From the NCBI GenBank assembly GCA_945910005.1, contig OX246746.1:31987659-32051658 (forward strand): DNA of 64,000 bases, read 5' to 3'. Both the position numbers and the translations under genes were made by a program. Below the pieces are notes generated by a model. The model saw only the letters and a program-made list of their open reading frames with translations. It searched no databases and had not been told where the DNA came from. Positions 34,510 to 63,283 of the stretch are shown one piece after another. This stretch comes from Isoperla grammatica. Lineage: Eukaryota; Arthropoda; Insecta; Plecoptera; Perlodidae. Each line of letters opens with the position of its first letter. Position 1 is the stretch's first letter.

Positions 34510-37500
34510 CTGTGAGTCTCCTCAGATCGCGGCAGACTTCAGGAATAGCCTCCTGTGTGGTAGAGTTGATTTGATACAAGTATAAGTATTTTATGTATAT
34601 ATATCTTTAAGTGGTGGATCTGCGTTACTAACACCACGGAAAGTAATTTCCTTGATTTACATAAATTAGGCCCTTAGCTCTAAAGGGAAACAAATGTAGT
34701 ATTGGTACTTTACAGAATAATGTCTCGCGTTCACTTTGGACTCAATTACTTATAATTGGCATTCTATTTCATTCACAGCAATTTGTTTCTCATCTCATCC
34801 CATCATTGAAGATTTAAATAGTTATTCATCACAAGTATAATTTGAATAGTTTAACCGGCGTACGAATTTGGTTAGAAGAATTTATTTTAAGACGCCTATT
34901 GAAAGTCGAAGAACGTGCAAATAGATGTTTTAAAATGATGTAACTTTTGCTCACACCACAATTTGTTGATTCTGAAAAAGAGTCAATTATTTTTCCAATT
35001 CTCTCCAGTGGCTGTTTAACCAACCATACAGGTGAAGTTCACATAACATTAATTAGAACTATACTACTTTGTGTACAATGTTACAACAATTTGGTAGAGT
35101 AGAAAATATCATTTCGTGAGCAAATACAAGCGAGCACGAATACAATTTCGTATGCGTAGAAGTTTTTTCTTGTATGGTTTCATAAGGGTGGATTCATTGT
35201 TGTGAAGTTGTTCTTGCACCTCACTCATGGTGAAGGGGCTCTTCGCTTCATAACTGTCTCAAATCCCGTAATTCGTGTTTAGACACAGTGTTTATGAGTA
35301 TGAAACGTGATTATCTAAGGCTAAGCGATTGAAGCAACGTTTCAGTAGCTGAATGTTATTTCGTTTTGGAGACATTGTACACAAGATGTTGGTTTTCACT
35401 TTTCAGGTAACCCATCTGTTTGTAGAATAGAAAGATGACTTCTTCATATTCTACATTTTTGTACAAGATAATCAAATTTAGTGTAACATACAGGGTAGAG
35501 ACGACCCCATGATGATTAATAAACACACTGCCAAGTATAATGGAATTAGCAACAGTTTGAACAATCAGCTACGGAAACTATGTAAACATAGACTTACACG
35601 TGAATTAAATACTAATTAAGGAACACACTTGAAAACTTAATATAATGTTTTATTAATATTTAATAAATCAATCTTGGAATTTGTTAGTATGGATAAAACA
35701 ATAATAAACACAACCAAACTAATTATGCGATAGACGGCTTCTCCATTATTCACAGAGTGTGTGAAGTAGTGGCAAGCAAGTCTTTATCGAACACAAAATA
35801 ACAGGTGGAGAAATGGTGCATTTGTACATTACTATCTCCTGGTTATTATGCTCATCTATTTTCTGTTTCAAGATTATGTCCTGTGTTTTCACAGCAAATC
35901 ATAAAACCAACTTGCAATAGTTCTTGAAATGGGAACTATCGCTTATCGCTCCGGCTGAGGAAGTATCAAGATGTGTCTTTCATTACTCTATTACTCTGGA
36001 GATCTTCGTCCTTTAGTACTGAAGGTCGCTTTAAGCTTCTTACGTAGAGACGCTATCGTTGCTTCAGTTTTCGACTGGAACGGACTAATAAAATACAAAA
36101 TAAAATTGTAGCCACTTTGTAGCATTCATAGCTGAAGTTTTAAAAAATCATGGCTTAAAATATTTATTCTGGGCAAAACGAACGCAAGTATTTCATTCAC
36201 TGATCCAAATAGCCCTAATATGAACATCATGCAAAATCAAACATGTCAAAGATGAAATCACACAAATTCAATATATTTTTCTAACAAATAGCATATTAGC
36301 ACTTAATTTGTTAGCTGTGCCTTTCTAAAAAAAAACTGTGCATGCAGTTCACATGCAGTTGTGATAAAGAGTGTATGCTAAAGAGAATAGTTCTGATAAT
36401 ACTGCGCAATTCTTATTTATATATATATATATGTATATACACTTCTCTACTTTTTTAAATAATGCAGAATCCAAAGTGTAGTATATACGTATGAACGATG
36501 TTAGCTCTTCTCCAAAAGGAAAATACTAACATGTAGTTTATCTCCACTACCTGTTATAAGGGGTATGCTGAGATGAGCTACGCGTACTCTCTTCATAAAT
36601 ATCAGCTAACTGTCGGTTCACTTAACAAATGCAGAAATAATTAGTCTGATTAAACTAAGAGACCTCTTGATATAGCCTTGGAAGATCTAGTATTATAGCA
36701 TCTTGCCGCTCTTAAAGACTACTACATACTGTTTTTCCAGTGGTCAATGTCGTTCTCTGAGCCTAGCGTCCATATCAGGTGGTGTATGACAGAACAGAAT
36801 ATTTAGTATAACTTAGATCTAAACTGAAATGCTATTGGAACCAACACAAAGTCATACTATTCTATTTAACCCATGGCTAACAACTCACAATACAAACAAA
36901 TTATGTCATAATGAAAACATTAGAATTTTAATTAGCTTATCCTAAACATCGATTATAAAAAGGGTATTGATTGTTTGAACTATTATAACCGATTGAACTC
37001 TAATTACTAATGGGTGACAATCTCAAGGCCGCATGTCAGTACGAATAGGGGGTATTCACGGGACGTCACAAAGGCCAGACTGAGGATGACTGAGGATGTA
37101 TGCTCACTTTTGATCTGTCAATAGAGAACGAATAATATGCTTACCACGGAAGAAAATATTACTTTCTTTCACGTCACGTATATATCCCCGATAAAGTTAA
37201 TGAAACTGATTATGTGTGCCATTGCAAACCACAAAACGGGTGCACGATACAAGAGTTTTTGTTTTTGTTTTTAGTTGTAATAGCAAACCAATTTGTCCAT
37301 CAAGGATAAACAAACATTGCCGTGTTGGACCTCAATATGGCTGCAAAGCATACAGGATTAATACATCACAATACTCTATGAAGCTTTTGTCTGGAAGCGA
37401 AAAGCATGGTCTCTGAGCAGTGAGCATGTGTGTAATTCGAAAAGCTGTTCCTGCACTTTCACTACATGGAGTGGGTTTCTTTTGAAACTAGAATAGCCTA

Positions 37501-38313
37501 AGCTCACCTTCCAAGAAGTTTCTAATTTGTGTTCAATTTAATTCACATTTTAAAAACATAATGGTTTTTCATTATGTTGTTCAAATAACGACCGGAAATT
37601 TGCTATTTTAACAGTACAGATTACATTTATGTATCATTGTCGATGGTATATGATAAATAAACAGTGCTAGCTTGCTTAGCCTCAGTGATGGACCAGTTAT
37701 TTGCAACTTATATTGAAACGTAATAATTTTATAATAGGGATCAAGTTTTGTTAATCGCTCAGTGGTTATAAAAGTGAGCGTACAACTCAAATTTTATTTT
37801 TTGAATTTCTTATCCGGTGTTATATGTTATTTTTAGTTTAGAATTTGATTGATTTTCCTCTATCGTTACAAAAATATAATTTTTTAATGATTTCAATTGC
37901 ATTTATTTTTGTTACAGTACCTACTTACAATTTGTTGGGATATTTTGGATGTGAAATAGATTTTGTTTTTTAATTGATTGATCCTTTTTTCAAACTTAAG
38001 TTTTAATGCAAGGAGTTATTCTAAAATGATTTCAATTCGTCAAAGATGGTATCAAAATGGTACCCGTAAGAAATGTATGGACGAACTGGAAACTGTTTGG
38101 GAATAACCTCTTTTGTTTTTGTAACAGTTTCCAATTTTTAAACTTAAGTCAACCACCAACGAAATGTACCTACATATTTTATTTTTCAAATGTGAGCCGA
38201 AATGTGTTAATTTAAAAACATTAACGCGACTTGTCACATTTTTAAGATTCCTCAGAAGTGTATGGGGTGGCAGGTGACAGCGGCCTTGAGTAAAATGGGG
38301 TAGAAATGTGCAA
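34510..38313. other. Non-coding DNA, including the probable 3' UTR of the synaptotagmin gene
   Basis: No exon is supported. On the minus strand, downstream of the synaptotagmin stop, AATAAA-type signals occur (TTTATT on the plus strand at 37902-37907). Otherwise this is AT-rich unique-looking sequence. Confidence 0.4.
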
Positions 38314-54774
<16,461 letters not shown>

Positions 54775-55046
54775 CTGAAACACAACAGCTGGAGTAAGCT
54801 AAATACAGCGACAATGTTCAGCGGATAGGTTTTATTAGCACTTCACCAGGTATACTAACTAGGAAACCAACTATTGTTCACAAACACAAATACAATCAAT
54901 AATCACAATTCACTTCTTCAGAACCGCGCATGAAATGAATGTGCGTATGAATAAACGAATGAATAATATTATATCCACATCATTGTGCAATAGGGAATGT
55001 GCATGAATTTTCTACAGCTCTGAAAGTACGTGGAATATATTCTTAT

Positions 55047-55581
55047 TAGGGATGACATCGGGTATCCGGGTATCCGGGTTACCCGAATCCAAAAATTACC
55101 CGAGTCCAAAAATTACCCGAATCCGTTCTAAGGCTTCGAATCTTGTTCTGGTACATTTTTAGTTGAATTGTTGTATGCTTCAACAATGCGCCAACAATGG
55201 TGATAACAAAATGACTTGTTTCCATTCCATAAAATACTTTCCTGCTCCGTTATGTACCCATTATCGGCTTGATTAAAAATAGACTAAGCCTATTTTATGT
55301 AATGTGATTGCGCGGGCGAGTTCTGGTATGCTTGTGCTCCCACTGGCTCTCGGCCTACCCCCACCCCTTCCCGACCGTCATCACCAAAGATAGTAAGATA
55401 TACCCTGTCGGGTGGGTCATCACTGACTGACAGAACGCACGCTGGCAGCTTCTGCCACGGGCGGTCAATGGCCTTCAAATAACATGTTGAGCGACGTGAT
55501 TTACACTTCTAGGATTCGGGTTACCCGAATCCTTGAGGGGCTGGAATCGAATCCGGATTTTACTACCCGATGTCATCCCTA
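55047..55581. mobile_element. MITE with 18-bp inverted ends
   Basis: A 535-bp element. The ends TAGGGATGACATCGGGTA and TACCCGATGTCATCCCTA are exact inverted repeats. Subterminal ATCCGGGT/ACCCGAAT words recur on both sides. Flanking 8-mers do not match, so no target duplication is established; the TAGGGATG start is hAT-like. Confidence 0.68.
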
Positions 55582-56530
55582 AAATCGGCAACAAAAAAAG
55601 GCAAACTTTGAATCATAACTTCATTTTAATAATTAAACAAGATGTCAACAGAGAATAAAAAACCAAATGATCAAAATAACAAAAGAATACACACAACAAT
55701 GAATGACAAAAGAAGTTACACCAGATGAACAAAGGATGCCAGTCGATCCAACACATGCACTGAGCTATCTCGTCGGTCTATAATCGTTAAGTACTAACTC
55801 TGGGTTTTCCTGAAGAGTTCAACTAACGACGAGGACAAATTACAAGAAAGCAACACAATATCAAGGCTACATTTGACAGCTCGATACGTTGGACGTAGAT
55901 AGGCCTACTCAGTTTGTTTTCAGAAGTTGGAAATGTTTACTTGAAAGATTAATTCAAACGTAACCTTGGGCGATAGCACAGTTAGGAATAGGTTACTTGA
56001 GAAGTAGACCTTGGGCTTAAGACGGAAAACACTCTAGTTGAATCCGACGTTGAGCGGCTTTGTTGATACTGTCGTGTGGTATCGAAAAAACTAGGTAATT
56101 GGGTGATGGAATTATCTTGTTTCAGTCATTGACTCTCGCAGAGCTCTCGAGACGAATCCGTTGTTTGCAAACACGTGAGACGTCAAACGCGCTGAAGTTG
56201 ACTCCAAGATACAACATTCGTTCCGCGAGGAACGTTTTCAATCTGTCGAAAATCGTATCTTAATTTTATGAAAAAGGAAAACCAAAAACCAAAATTATAA
56301 TATAATGTTTTCACTTTTGATCTTATTGTAGATTATTTTTAACTGCCCTAATTTATAGTTAATGATTGGTATTTATTGAGTAAAACAAATTAAGTTCGTA
56401 GTTTATGACCAAAACTGTACCTCTTTCGTTGGTGTTTTCATGAAACATTGCCTTTGTTATCCCACACAAGATTTAGAAAATATAAACAAAAAACATGTTT
56501 CTAATGAAAATAATACAATACTTCAGAAAG
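55582..56530. other. Non-coding stretch upstream of the synaptotagmin linker exon
   Basis: I looked for the missing transmembrane exon on the minus strand here and saw no convincing hydrophobic segment with splice borders. Confidence 0.35.
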
Positions 56531-56534
56531 AGAT

Positions 56535-57190
56535 AGAGAGAGAGAGAGAGAGATTGATTGATTGATTGTTGATTGATTGATTGATTATCATCTTTATTGA
56601 TGACGGGATTAATGCCCGTGAGGCATTTTCTACCATCCAACCACGTTGTCAAACAATTACAAACATATATTATTACCACATGTTAATACAGGAGAGAGAA
56701 ACAGAAAAAATGGATGTTGCGTGTCGTAAGATTATAACACTAAGATAACTAAACAACTATAAAATTATAATCATAAATAATTATGAAACTATAAAGCTAG
56801 GTACATTATAATTATTCTTATATCCAAACGTATTCAGCATTCATCTGTCCCATTCATACTAGAGTTCCACTTCCACCTACGTCAGTGAGTCGACCTGTGT
56901 TCCGTCCTGTGCACCTCCGCCGTTTTCATCTCCATTGTTATTATGCTAAATATATAATGTAAAATTCCCATTTCTTTTCTAAGTAATAATGAAACGTTTT
57001 AAATTTGAACGGGCTAAGATTATCATGGTGAACATCCCTTATTACTATAGGTAGGGCATTCCAGGTACGTATGGCATTTATTGTGAAAAAAATTATCTAA
57101 TAGTTTTGTTCGATGTATTGGAAAAGCGAGTTGCGTACCTGATCTTTATCTAGTGTTGAATTCGTGATTGGAATGAAGGTATTGAAAATT
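56535..57190 (-). mobile_element. CR1/L2-type LINE 3' end
   Basis: On the minus strand, sequence at about 57090-56940 encodes an INAIRTWNALPIVIRD block and a KFKTFHYYLEKKW block (some frame breaks), the usual C-terminus of CR1/L2-type reverse transcriptase proteins. A 3' UTR follows with GCATTAATCCCGTCATCAAT and a tail of ATCA repeats (56550-56585). An (AG)n run follows. Confidence 0.65.
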
Positions 57191-57394
57191 TGGTGAAAGA
57201 TAAGCTGGAATGGATATTTTAATAATAACAACCTTTAATGGTTTCTGCAGCCATAGCTGTTGCCGTAAGACACAGAATAACAAACAATTTATATCAAAAC
57301 GAAAATAGAAACAAATTACACTTAGGTATACACAACACTTATTACAAAATACAATTTATATAAAACATAACAAAGTTTAGAATACAAATGGTGC

Positions 57395-58707
57395 CTAAAG
57401 ATGAAAATAGACCAATGTTATACGGCCAGAACAATTTCTTCGGTGAGACTTGATGGTAATTTGAACGTCTTCCGGAATTCTTCGAAAAAGCTGAAAAAGA
57501 CAGAGAGAGTGAAAATTACGGCGCTGTTTTAGTCGTAGCCAAGATAAATGTTTAAAGGCCGGAGAAATATGATCAGACTTTTTAATATTAAATATATATC
57601 TAACACAAGCGTTATGAGTCTGTACTAAGAACGTCTTGAGTTTAGAAGGTAAAAAGTTCTTATGTATGTTTAATGAATGTGAAGCGGAGTAGGTTCTTTG
57701 ACAAATATGTTTAGAAAGGTCATTTGTCATGTGCCGTCCAAGATTTTTAACATTTTCATTGAAAGGTATATTTTTGCCTTTTAAAGTTATATCGTGTACT
57801 GATGAACTAATTTCTGCAAGGAGTTTATGATATCCGATGATTATTGATTGAGATTTTACTGGATTTAAATATAGTCCGCTTTGAATAGCCCAGAGTTTAA
57901 AGATTGTTAATCTTTGTTAATTAGTTCAATAGCTTTGTTAACCGCTGATGGCGAGACAAATAAATACAATTGCAGGTCGTCGGCATAAAGATGATAATGA
58001 CAGTATGTTAATGACCTTAAAATGTCATTTATATATATGCAGAACAACAAGGGCCCTAGAACACTACCTTGTGGAACGCCAGTTGAAATTTTCCCCCAGT
58101 TAGAAGGACATTGTAATGATACGACGGATTTTTGTCTGTCTCTTAGATAGGATTCGAACCATCTAATAGTACAATCTGAGAAATTATTGTGCTTTAGTTT
58201 AGCAATTAGTAATTTAGTATGTCTATGTCTACAGAGTCAAACGCTTTACTAAAGTCCAGGGCCCAGATTCACAAAGGTGCCTAAGTGCTAAGACGTCCTA
58301 GTTTAGGCAAATCTTAGTGATATAAATCACCAATATGTCGTTCTGCAATGTTATAAAGATAAAATATAGTAAAATATGAACAATTTAACTAATAATATTT
58401 GATTTGTGAATGTGTATTAATACCTAGACATGATTTATCTTGATTTATCTAGCTAGGATTTGCCTAACTTAGGACAACTTAGAGTTACGCATCTTTGTGA
58501 ATCCAGGCCCAGTAATGTAAGTATAGTCAGTTGACGATTGTCCATATGTGTCCTAATGTCATCGGTAATTTTTATGAGGGCTGTGCCTGTGCTGTGGTGA
58601 AGCCGAAACCCTGACTGATATTTGTCTAGTATGTCATACTGGTTAGAAAATGAGGATACTTGATTGTGTACAATGGACTCGATAACTTTAGATAGAGCTG
58701 GCAACAT
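57395..58707 (-). pseudogene. LINE ORF2, reverse transcriptase part
   Basis: On the minus strand: MLPALSKVIESIV and YQSGFRLHHST (58707-58560), then the LDFSKAFDSVD motif split by a 250-bp MITE. GVPQGSVLGPLLF lies near 58080-58040 and the intact catalytic YADD near 57985. A C-terminal part with LSWLRLKQRRNFHSL (57730-57395) completes it. Frameshifts and stops break the reading frame, so no functional enzyme is made. Confidence 0.75.
58260..58509. mobile_element. Harbinger-like MITE nested in LINE reverse transcriptase
   Basis: A 250-bp insertion flanked by CAG (58257-58259 and 58510-58512). The inverted ends are GGCCCAGATTCACAAAG at the left and GGCCTGGATTCACAAAG read from the right. Removing it restores the codon series across the reverse-transcriptase motif, which proves the insertion boundaries. 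A 3-bp duplication and GGCC ends suggest PIF/Harbinger. Confidence 0.82.
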
Positions 58708-59290
58708 ACTAATGGGTCTAGTCTGTAGCAGTCATAGGGTTATTTGTCATTGGTAGCGAACGTACAAGTGCGTTTTTCCATAGGGTGGGATAAGAGTGGT
58801 TGGTTAGGGAGAAATTAATTAAGTTAGTAATAGGTTCAATTACAAAAGGGCACTGCGCCAGCATATATATTATGATTTCGATGGAGATGTTGTCAATGTC
58901 TTGTGCATTAGATTTTATATTGTGTATGGCTTTTAAAACATTTTGAGGTGTAACGTGGGAAAAATAAAACTTGTCCTCCGAATGTGTAGGTGGACTTAAA
59001 TTGAGTTCATTTATGTATGCTTTTTGACTTCGGGGTCAATTGTGTTTAAAGGTTTAATGAATGATGCATTGAGAGAGTCGAAGGGTATTTCAATGGGCGT
59101 GTTGTCTTTTTTCTTTTTACCCACACCCATATTAGACACGGTTTGCCACACTTTTGTAATGAGTATATTTGGATTTAACAAACTATATGCATGACGACGT
59201 TTTTCGGTACGAATTATTTGATTTGTTCTGATTCTTAGATCTTTGAGTTTCTCATGGTTTTAAGGGGTTGGAGAGAATCTGTACTTAGCA

Positions 59291-60365
59291 TTAGCGGCGT
59301 CTCGTTGTGTTTTTTCTTCTCGTTGTGTTTTTTTGTGTGTGTTCCCTTACATTTTGCGTTAACCAGGGGGCGGGTGGTTTTGTGCCTCTAACCGTCTTTA
59401 CGGGAACATGTTTGTCGTACAACTTTAGAACTAACTGATTAAAACATTCTAATTTCTCGTCCATTGTGTGTACATTTGTCATGTTGTGCCATGGCATGGA
59501 GAAACAGTCTTCGCGAAAACACTCAAGATCAATGTGTTTTAAGAATTTACGCGTAATATATTTTGTTGATTTTCTTGGCATCCTAATGGAATATTGCAAG
59601 TAGAGTAAGTCATGGCTGTAAATACCTGGCACTGCAAGTTGACCGTAGTCAAGCACTCGAGCTGGATCCGCTGTTAACATGAAGTCAATCCAAGTGTGAG
59701 AGTGTGATGTATGGTTAGTAGTTTGTAGAGGCAATATGGTAAGGTTGCACGATTCAAATATACTGGTCAACTGTTTCGAGTCCGGATGGTTAGGAAGTTG
59801 CAAATTTGTGTTGAAATCTCCCATTATAATATGTTCATATAGTAGCAAAAAACTAAACAGTGAGTTTTCAAATTCTGTGAAGTAACCAATTTTCGGTGGC
59901 CGATACACTACTGGTAAGGGAATTTTCTGATAATTTGTATTTATCTCAAATATTAAATATTCCAGTCGAGAATAGTATTCCCCTGGAGAGTGGCTTATAA
60001 TTTTGTTTAATACCTTGGCGTATGTACGCGCACACTCATCCTCCACCCTTCTTTGTGCGGTCATTTCGTATCAGATTATAACCATTTAGTTCTACTAAGT
60101 TAGACTTTAGGGAAGGTTTCAGCCAAGATTCACTTATTAATATGACGTGAATATTTGTCTTCTCTGGTAGGACTTGAAGTTCGTGAAAATGAGAGAGGAG
60201 GGATGAAGCGTTGAGGTGAATAACTTGCAGCGACCTTGGGTGTGTAGCTAACTGTCGGCTGAGTATATCGCCAGTGGCTGGGTGGATAGTAGGGGAGGGA
60301 GGGGGTGTGTCATTTGTCTGAGTTGTCTTGCACAGAGAAAGGGGGTGAAGGGATGGGTCTGTCAT
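59291..60365 (-). pseudogene. LINE ORF2, endonuclease part
   Basis: Two overlapping frames on the minus strand, 60365-60036 and 60064-59291, join by a frameshift near 60050. Blocks are LNASSLLSHFHEL, ILISESWLKP, a VVYRPPK block, the HIIMGDFNTNL motif and SHDLLYL, matching the order of an APE-type LINE endonuclease. A Pro/Ser-rich N-terminal segment precedes it. Confidence 0.75.
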
Positions 60366-60721
60366 TGCCCGTGCTCAGGCCTGCCAACTTATGTTGTTTT
60401 TATTTCCTCATTTTTTAGAGATAAATAATTGAGTGAAGAAAACGGCGGACATGCACACACAAGTAAAACAAAATCAACTCACCGAATATGTGGCCGCGGC
60501 TAACAGTAACTGGAAGACGTATTTCAAATTTCACACACTCATTCACACGCAAACGGTACAAGTTACACATCTTCTATAAGATTTTAAGAACAAGTTTTGA
60601 TAAAGTGTTGTTTATCAGTAACATTAAAAATATAAGGAAAGGTCTCTCAAACATTAATTTAGAAATAAGTAACACGCCAGTGTCGTCCTAGAATATTAAA
60701 ATGAATGTTCTGTTCATTCAT

Positions 60722-61492
60722 TCAAAGGATGAATTGCATGTCCTCTTGACGCGTAACAGTGATTCTTCTATTTTTAAAGATGACAATGATCTTGCCATCT
60801 TGGGTCCACGCGTTCCTGTTGCCCACAGCCTCTTGCGCCTGTCGGAGGAGTTGAGAACGCCGTCTAGTGAGGGACTCGGTGACCAGGAACGTCGAGCCTT
60901 TCAGTTGTCGCTTTTGCCTCCTCAATTCGGCTCTCGTCAGATAGCGCACCATCTTCATTATCATTGGCCTGGGGCGGCCAGCAGCGACGGTTTGAGCAAG
61001 GCTGCGTCTGGGGGGCCCCAGACGGTGGCATCGGTCGACGTCTTCAGGGCGCAGCGTGACTCCCAGCCTCTCCCGAGAGAACTTGAGCACCGTCTCCAGC
61101 TCGTCTTCATCCCTTGTTTCTGGGAGACCATGTATGAGCAGGCAGTTGCGCCTACTATACTGCTCACTGGCATCTAGCATGTCGCCGTGAGTGCTGATAG
61201 TGTTTGCCATCCCCTTCAACTCGTCCCTCACGCTGTCCAGCTCCCGGCTCAGACTCACCTTGACGGCGCGGATGCTCTCCTCCAGCTGTCGTTGCATATC
61301 GCGTACAGCATTCGAGATGTCGGGGCCGCTTCCCGGGGTTTGTGGCGACACTTTCTCTAACTGCTCGAGGAAAGAGGCTTGAAGTGATTGGAATTTCACT
61401 TTAAAGGAATTCTCAGTCGAGTTGCAACTTCGGCTACCTCCTTGATGGTTTAGGGGTTTTTTTAGCCCTGAGACGTTGGCAGCAGACAGCAT
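60722..61492 (-). CDS. LINE ORF1 protein, intact
   Basis: 256 residues from ATG 61492. A coiled-coil-prone segment (about 60-110, MQRQLEESIRAVKVSLSREL) leads into SRRNCLLIHGLPE, the first strand of an RRM-like domain. A basic C-terminal region follows with TRRRSQLLRQAQEAVG and DGKIIVIF. This is the layout of L1-like ORF1 proteins (Transposase_22 type), which trimerise and bind RNA as nucleic-acid chaperones. The uninterrupted frame contrasts with the broken ORF2. Confidence 0.75.
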   Translation of the reverse strand: MLSAANVSGLKKPLNHQGGSRSCNSTENSFKVKFQSLQASFLEQLEKVSPQTPGSGPDISNAVRDMQRQLEESIRAVKVSLSRELDSVRDELKGMANTISTHGDMLDASEQYSRRNCLLIHGLPETRDEDELETVLKFSRERLGVTLRPEDVDRCHRLGPPRRSLAQTVAAGRPRPMIMKMVRYLTRAELRRQKRQLKGSTFLVTESLTRRRSQLLRQAQEAVGNRNAWTQDGKIIVIFKNRRITVTRQEDMQFIL

Positions 61493-61705
61493 GGTTGAAC
61501 CGGTTAGAGTGTATTTAAAAAAACTTAATTTTTGAAAAACTGAAGTTGTATGTATTAGTTGCGGGTAAATAGCTGATATTCTGTACGATGGTGACTAATT
61601 ACGGCGAGATGAGAACGTGTGATGTGAATATGAATAGTGGGAACACGCCAAACTGATAGCTTATCCAAATACGACACGACACGCTTACACTAACTTGCCG
61701 CCATG

Positions 61706-61752
61706 CAGAGAGAGAGAGAGAGACAGACAGAGAGAGAGAGAGAGAGAGAGGG
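61706..61752. repeat. (AG)n microsatellite
   Basis: GA-rich dinucleotide run with ACAGAC interruptions near the presumed 5' end of the LINE. Confidence 0.9.
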
Positions 61753-61987
61753 TGGGGGGAAACGAACGGATGACTCCATGCAGGTACTAATACGAGTTTG
61801 AATCCTACAGAAAGTAAAACCTTCGATGGAAACACGAAGGATTTAACATCAAACGTCTCATAAAAGAATTGAGGAAGATAGAATATGTGCATTGTATATT
61901 TGTCTCTAATTCTTGGATATTGCCTGAGAGAGGTTTAACGTGTTCCCAGAATTCATTGGGCTTTGGTGGAGGTGCCGGGTCATGATA

Positions 61988-61989
61988 TT

Positions 61990-62066
<77 letters not shown>

Positions 62067-62140
62067 CATCATTATTATTGTTATTTTTTTTATTATTATT
62101 ATTATCATTATCATCAGTAGTAGTATTATTATTATTATTT
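61988..62140. repeat. (TTA)n microsatellite
   Basis: About 150 bp of ATT units, degenerate at the right with ATC and AGT interruptions. Confidence 0.95.
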
Positions 62141-63073
62141 AATTGAATGTATCACAATCATACAATCTCGGTCAAAACCAGCGTTAACTTGTTATACGGA
62201 CTAAATGTCAAGTATTTCCATGAGGTAGCTTGTTAAACTTCAGTCATTACTGTCTTATTAGTACTTGTGCATAGTATACACTGTATTTTGATATGATATC
62301 TTTGTGCCATTCTTGTATGTGTCTTCTTTGCGTCGTGTTACTGTTTGTACGGTCGTGGCCGATTTCTCGAAGCCATCTTAGTAATTCTTCTCTATGGACT
62401 ATGGAAAACCACGAAAACCATGTCAGGATGGATGTTGTCTCGAAGGATTCACTCTCATAAGTTTAAACTAGTTATAAATATTCTTCGGTATGTTAGTGTT
62501 CACGTCATGTTCTGTTAAAAATTATTTCCTCTACAACAGCTGTCAAAGTTCGTTTTGTTGTTTCGAAAAGACAATGCACTCAGTCGATACACCTCCCAGT
62601 CAGATTGAAAGTCTATTTAACAAATTATCCATGTATCACAGTTTTTTCTTTTAACGTCCTTGATACGAGTCCTCTCGCGATTCCTTTGGTGGGGTCTCGT
62701 CGAACTCCAGGATCGCACGTGCTGTTAGCGGCAATTTGGTGGACTGCCTCTCGTAAATTTCCAATTACTTCTCAGATTTCAAAGACGGAATGTCCTCTTA
62801 ATTCTGAAAAGATTGAAAAGCGCTTACGTACAACTGCTAATACACCTAACTTTATTCACAATCTTGGTAAATTATGAGTAGTGAATATATGAACTAAATC
62901 TACGCCTATATTGACCAAATTTGTGTCTGCCAAATTCATCTACCTTTATTTGTTCCTAAGTTAAACAAAACGGAGTCCCGACACAACCACTTAAAACTAA
63001 CTAACTAACTAACTATTATTTATGTGAACATAAATGCAAACTAGTACTTCCCTTCAATTTCCCTTGTAGTAGA
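62141..63073. other. Non-coding stretch before the Gypsy element
   Basis: A 90-residue frame at 62605-62877 has no recognised domain. ACTAACTA repeats occur near 62996. Nothing else is recognised. Confidence 0.35.
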
Positions 63074-63271
63074 TGTCATGTCATTTAAAATCTTGCCACC
63101 AAAAGTATACATGTTCCCACTAGAAGGCGGTGGATTTAATAAAGGGACTTCCGGTAATGGAGACACATGAACTAAAGGTAACTGATTGCAATCCATCTTC
63201 TCTTCCACAATCCTGGCTCCTAACAGCCTCCTGACCTAGCCCTATACGCCTAGGCCGTACAGGACATAACA
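63074..63271 (+). mobile_element. Candidate 5' LTR of a Gypsy element
   Basis: Starts TGTCATG and ends ATAACA, immediately before TTTGGCGACGAG, a leader/primer-binding context I associate with Gypsy-type elements of the Mag group. It contains AATAAAG near 63139. The partner LTR would lie beyond the window, so the boundaries are provisional. Confidence 0.45.
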
Positions 63272-63283
63272 TTTGGCGACGAG

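Larger units (their letters stand above)
57210..61700 (-). mobile_element. Nearly full-length LINE with ORF1 and broken ORF2
   Basis: On the minus strand, a 5' UTR (about 61700-61493), ORF1 (61492-60722), ORF2 with an APE-type endonuclease (60365 to about 59300) and reverse transcriptase (about 59290-57395), and a 3' end near 57210 are in the correct order. ORF1 is intact, ORF2 is broken by frameshifts, and a MITE is inserted in the reverse transcriptase. The APE endonuclease and two-ORF layout fit the Jockey/CR1/L2 groups; the exact clade is not settled. Confidence 0.78.
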
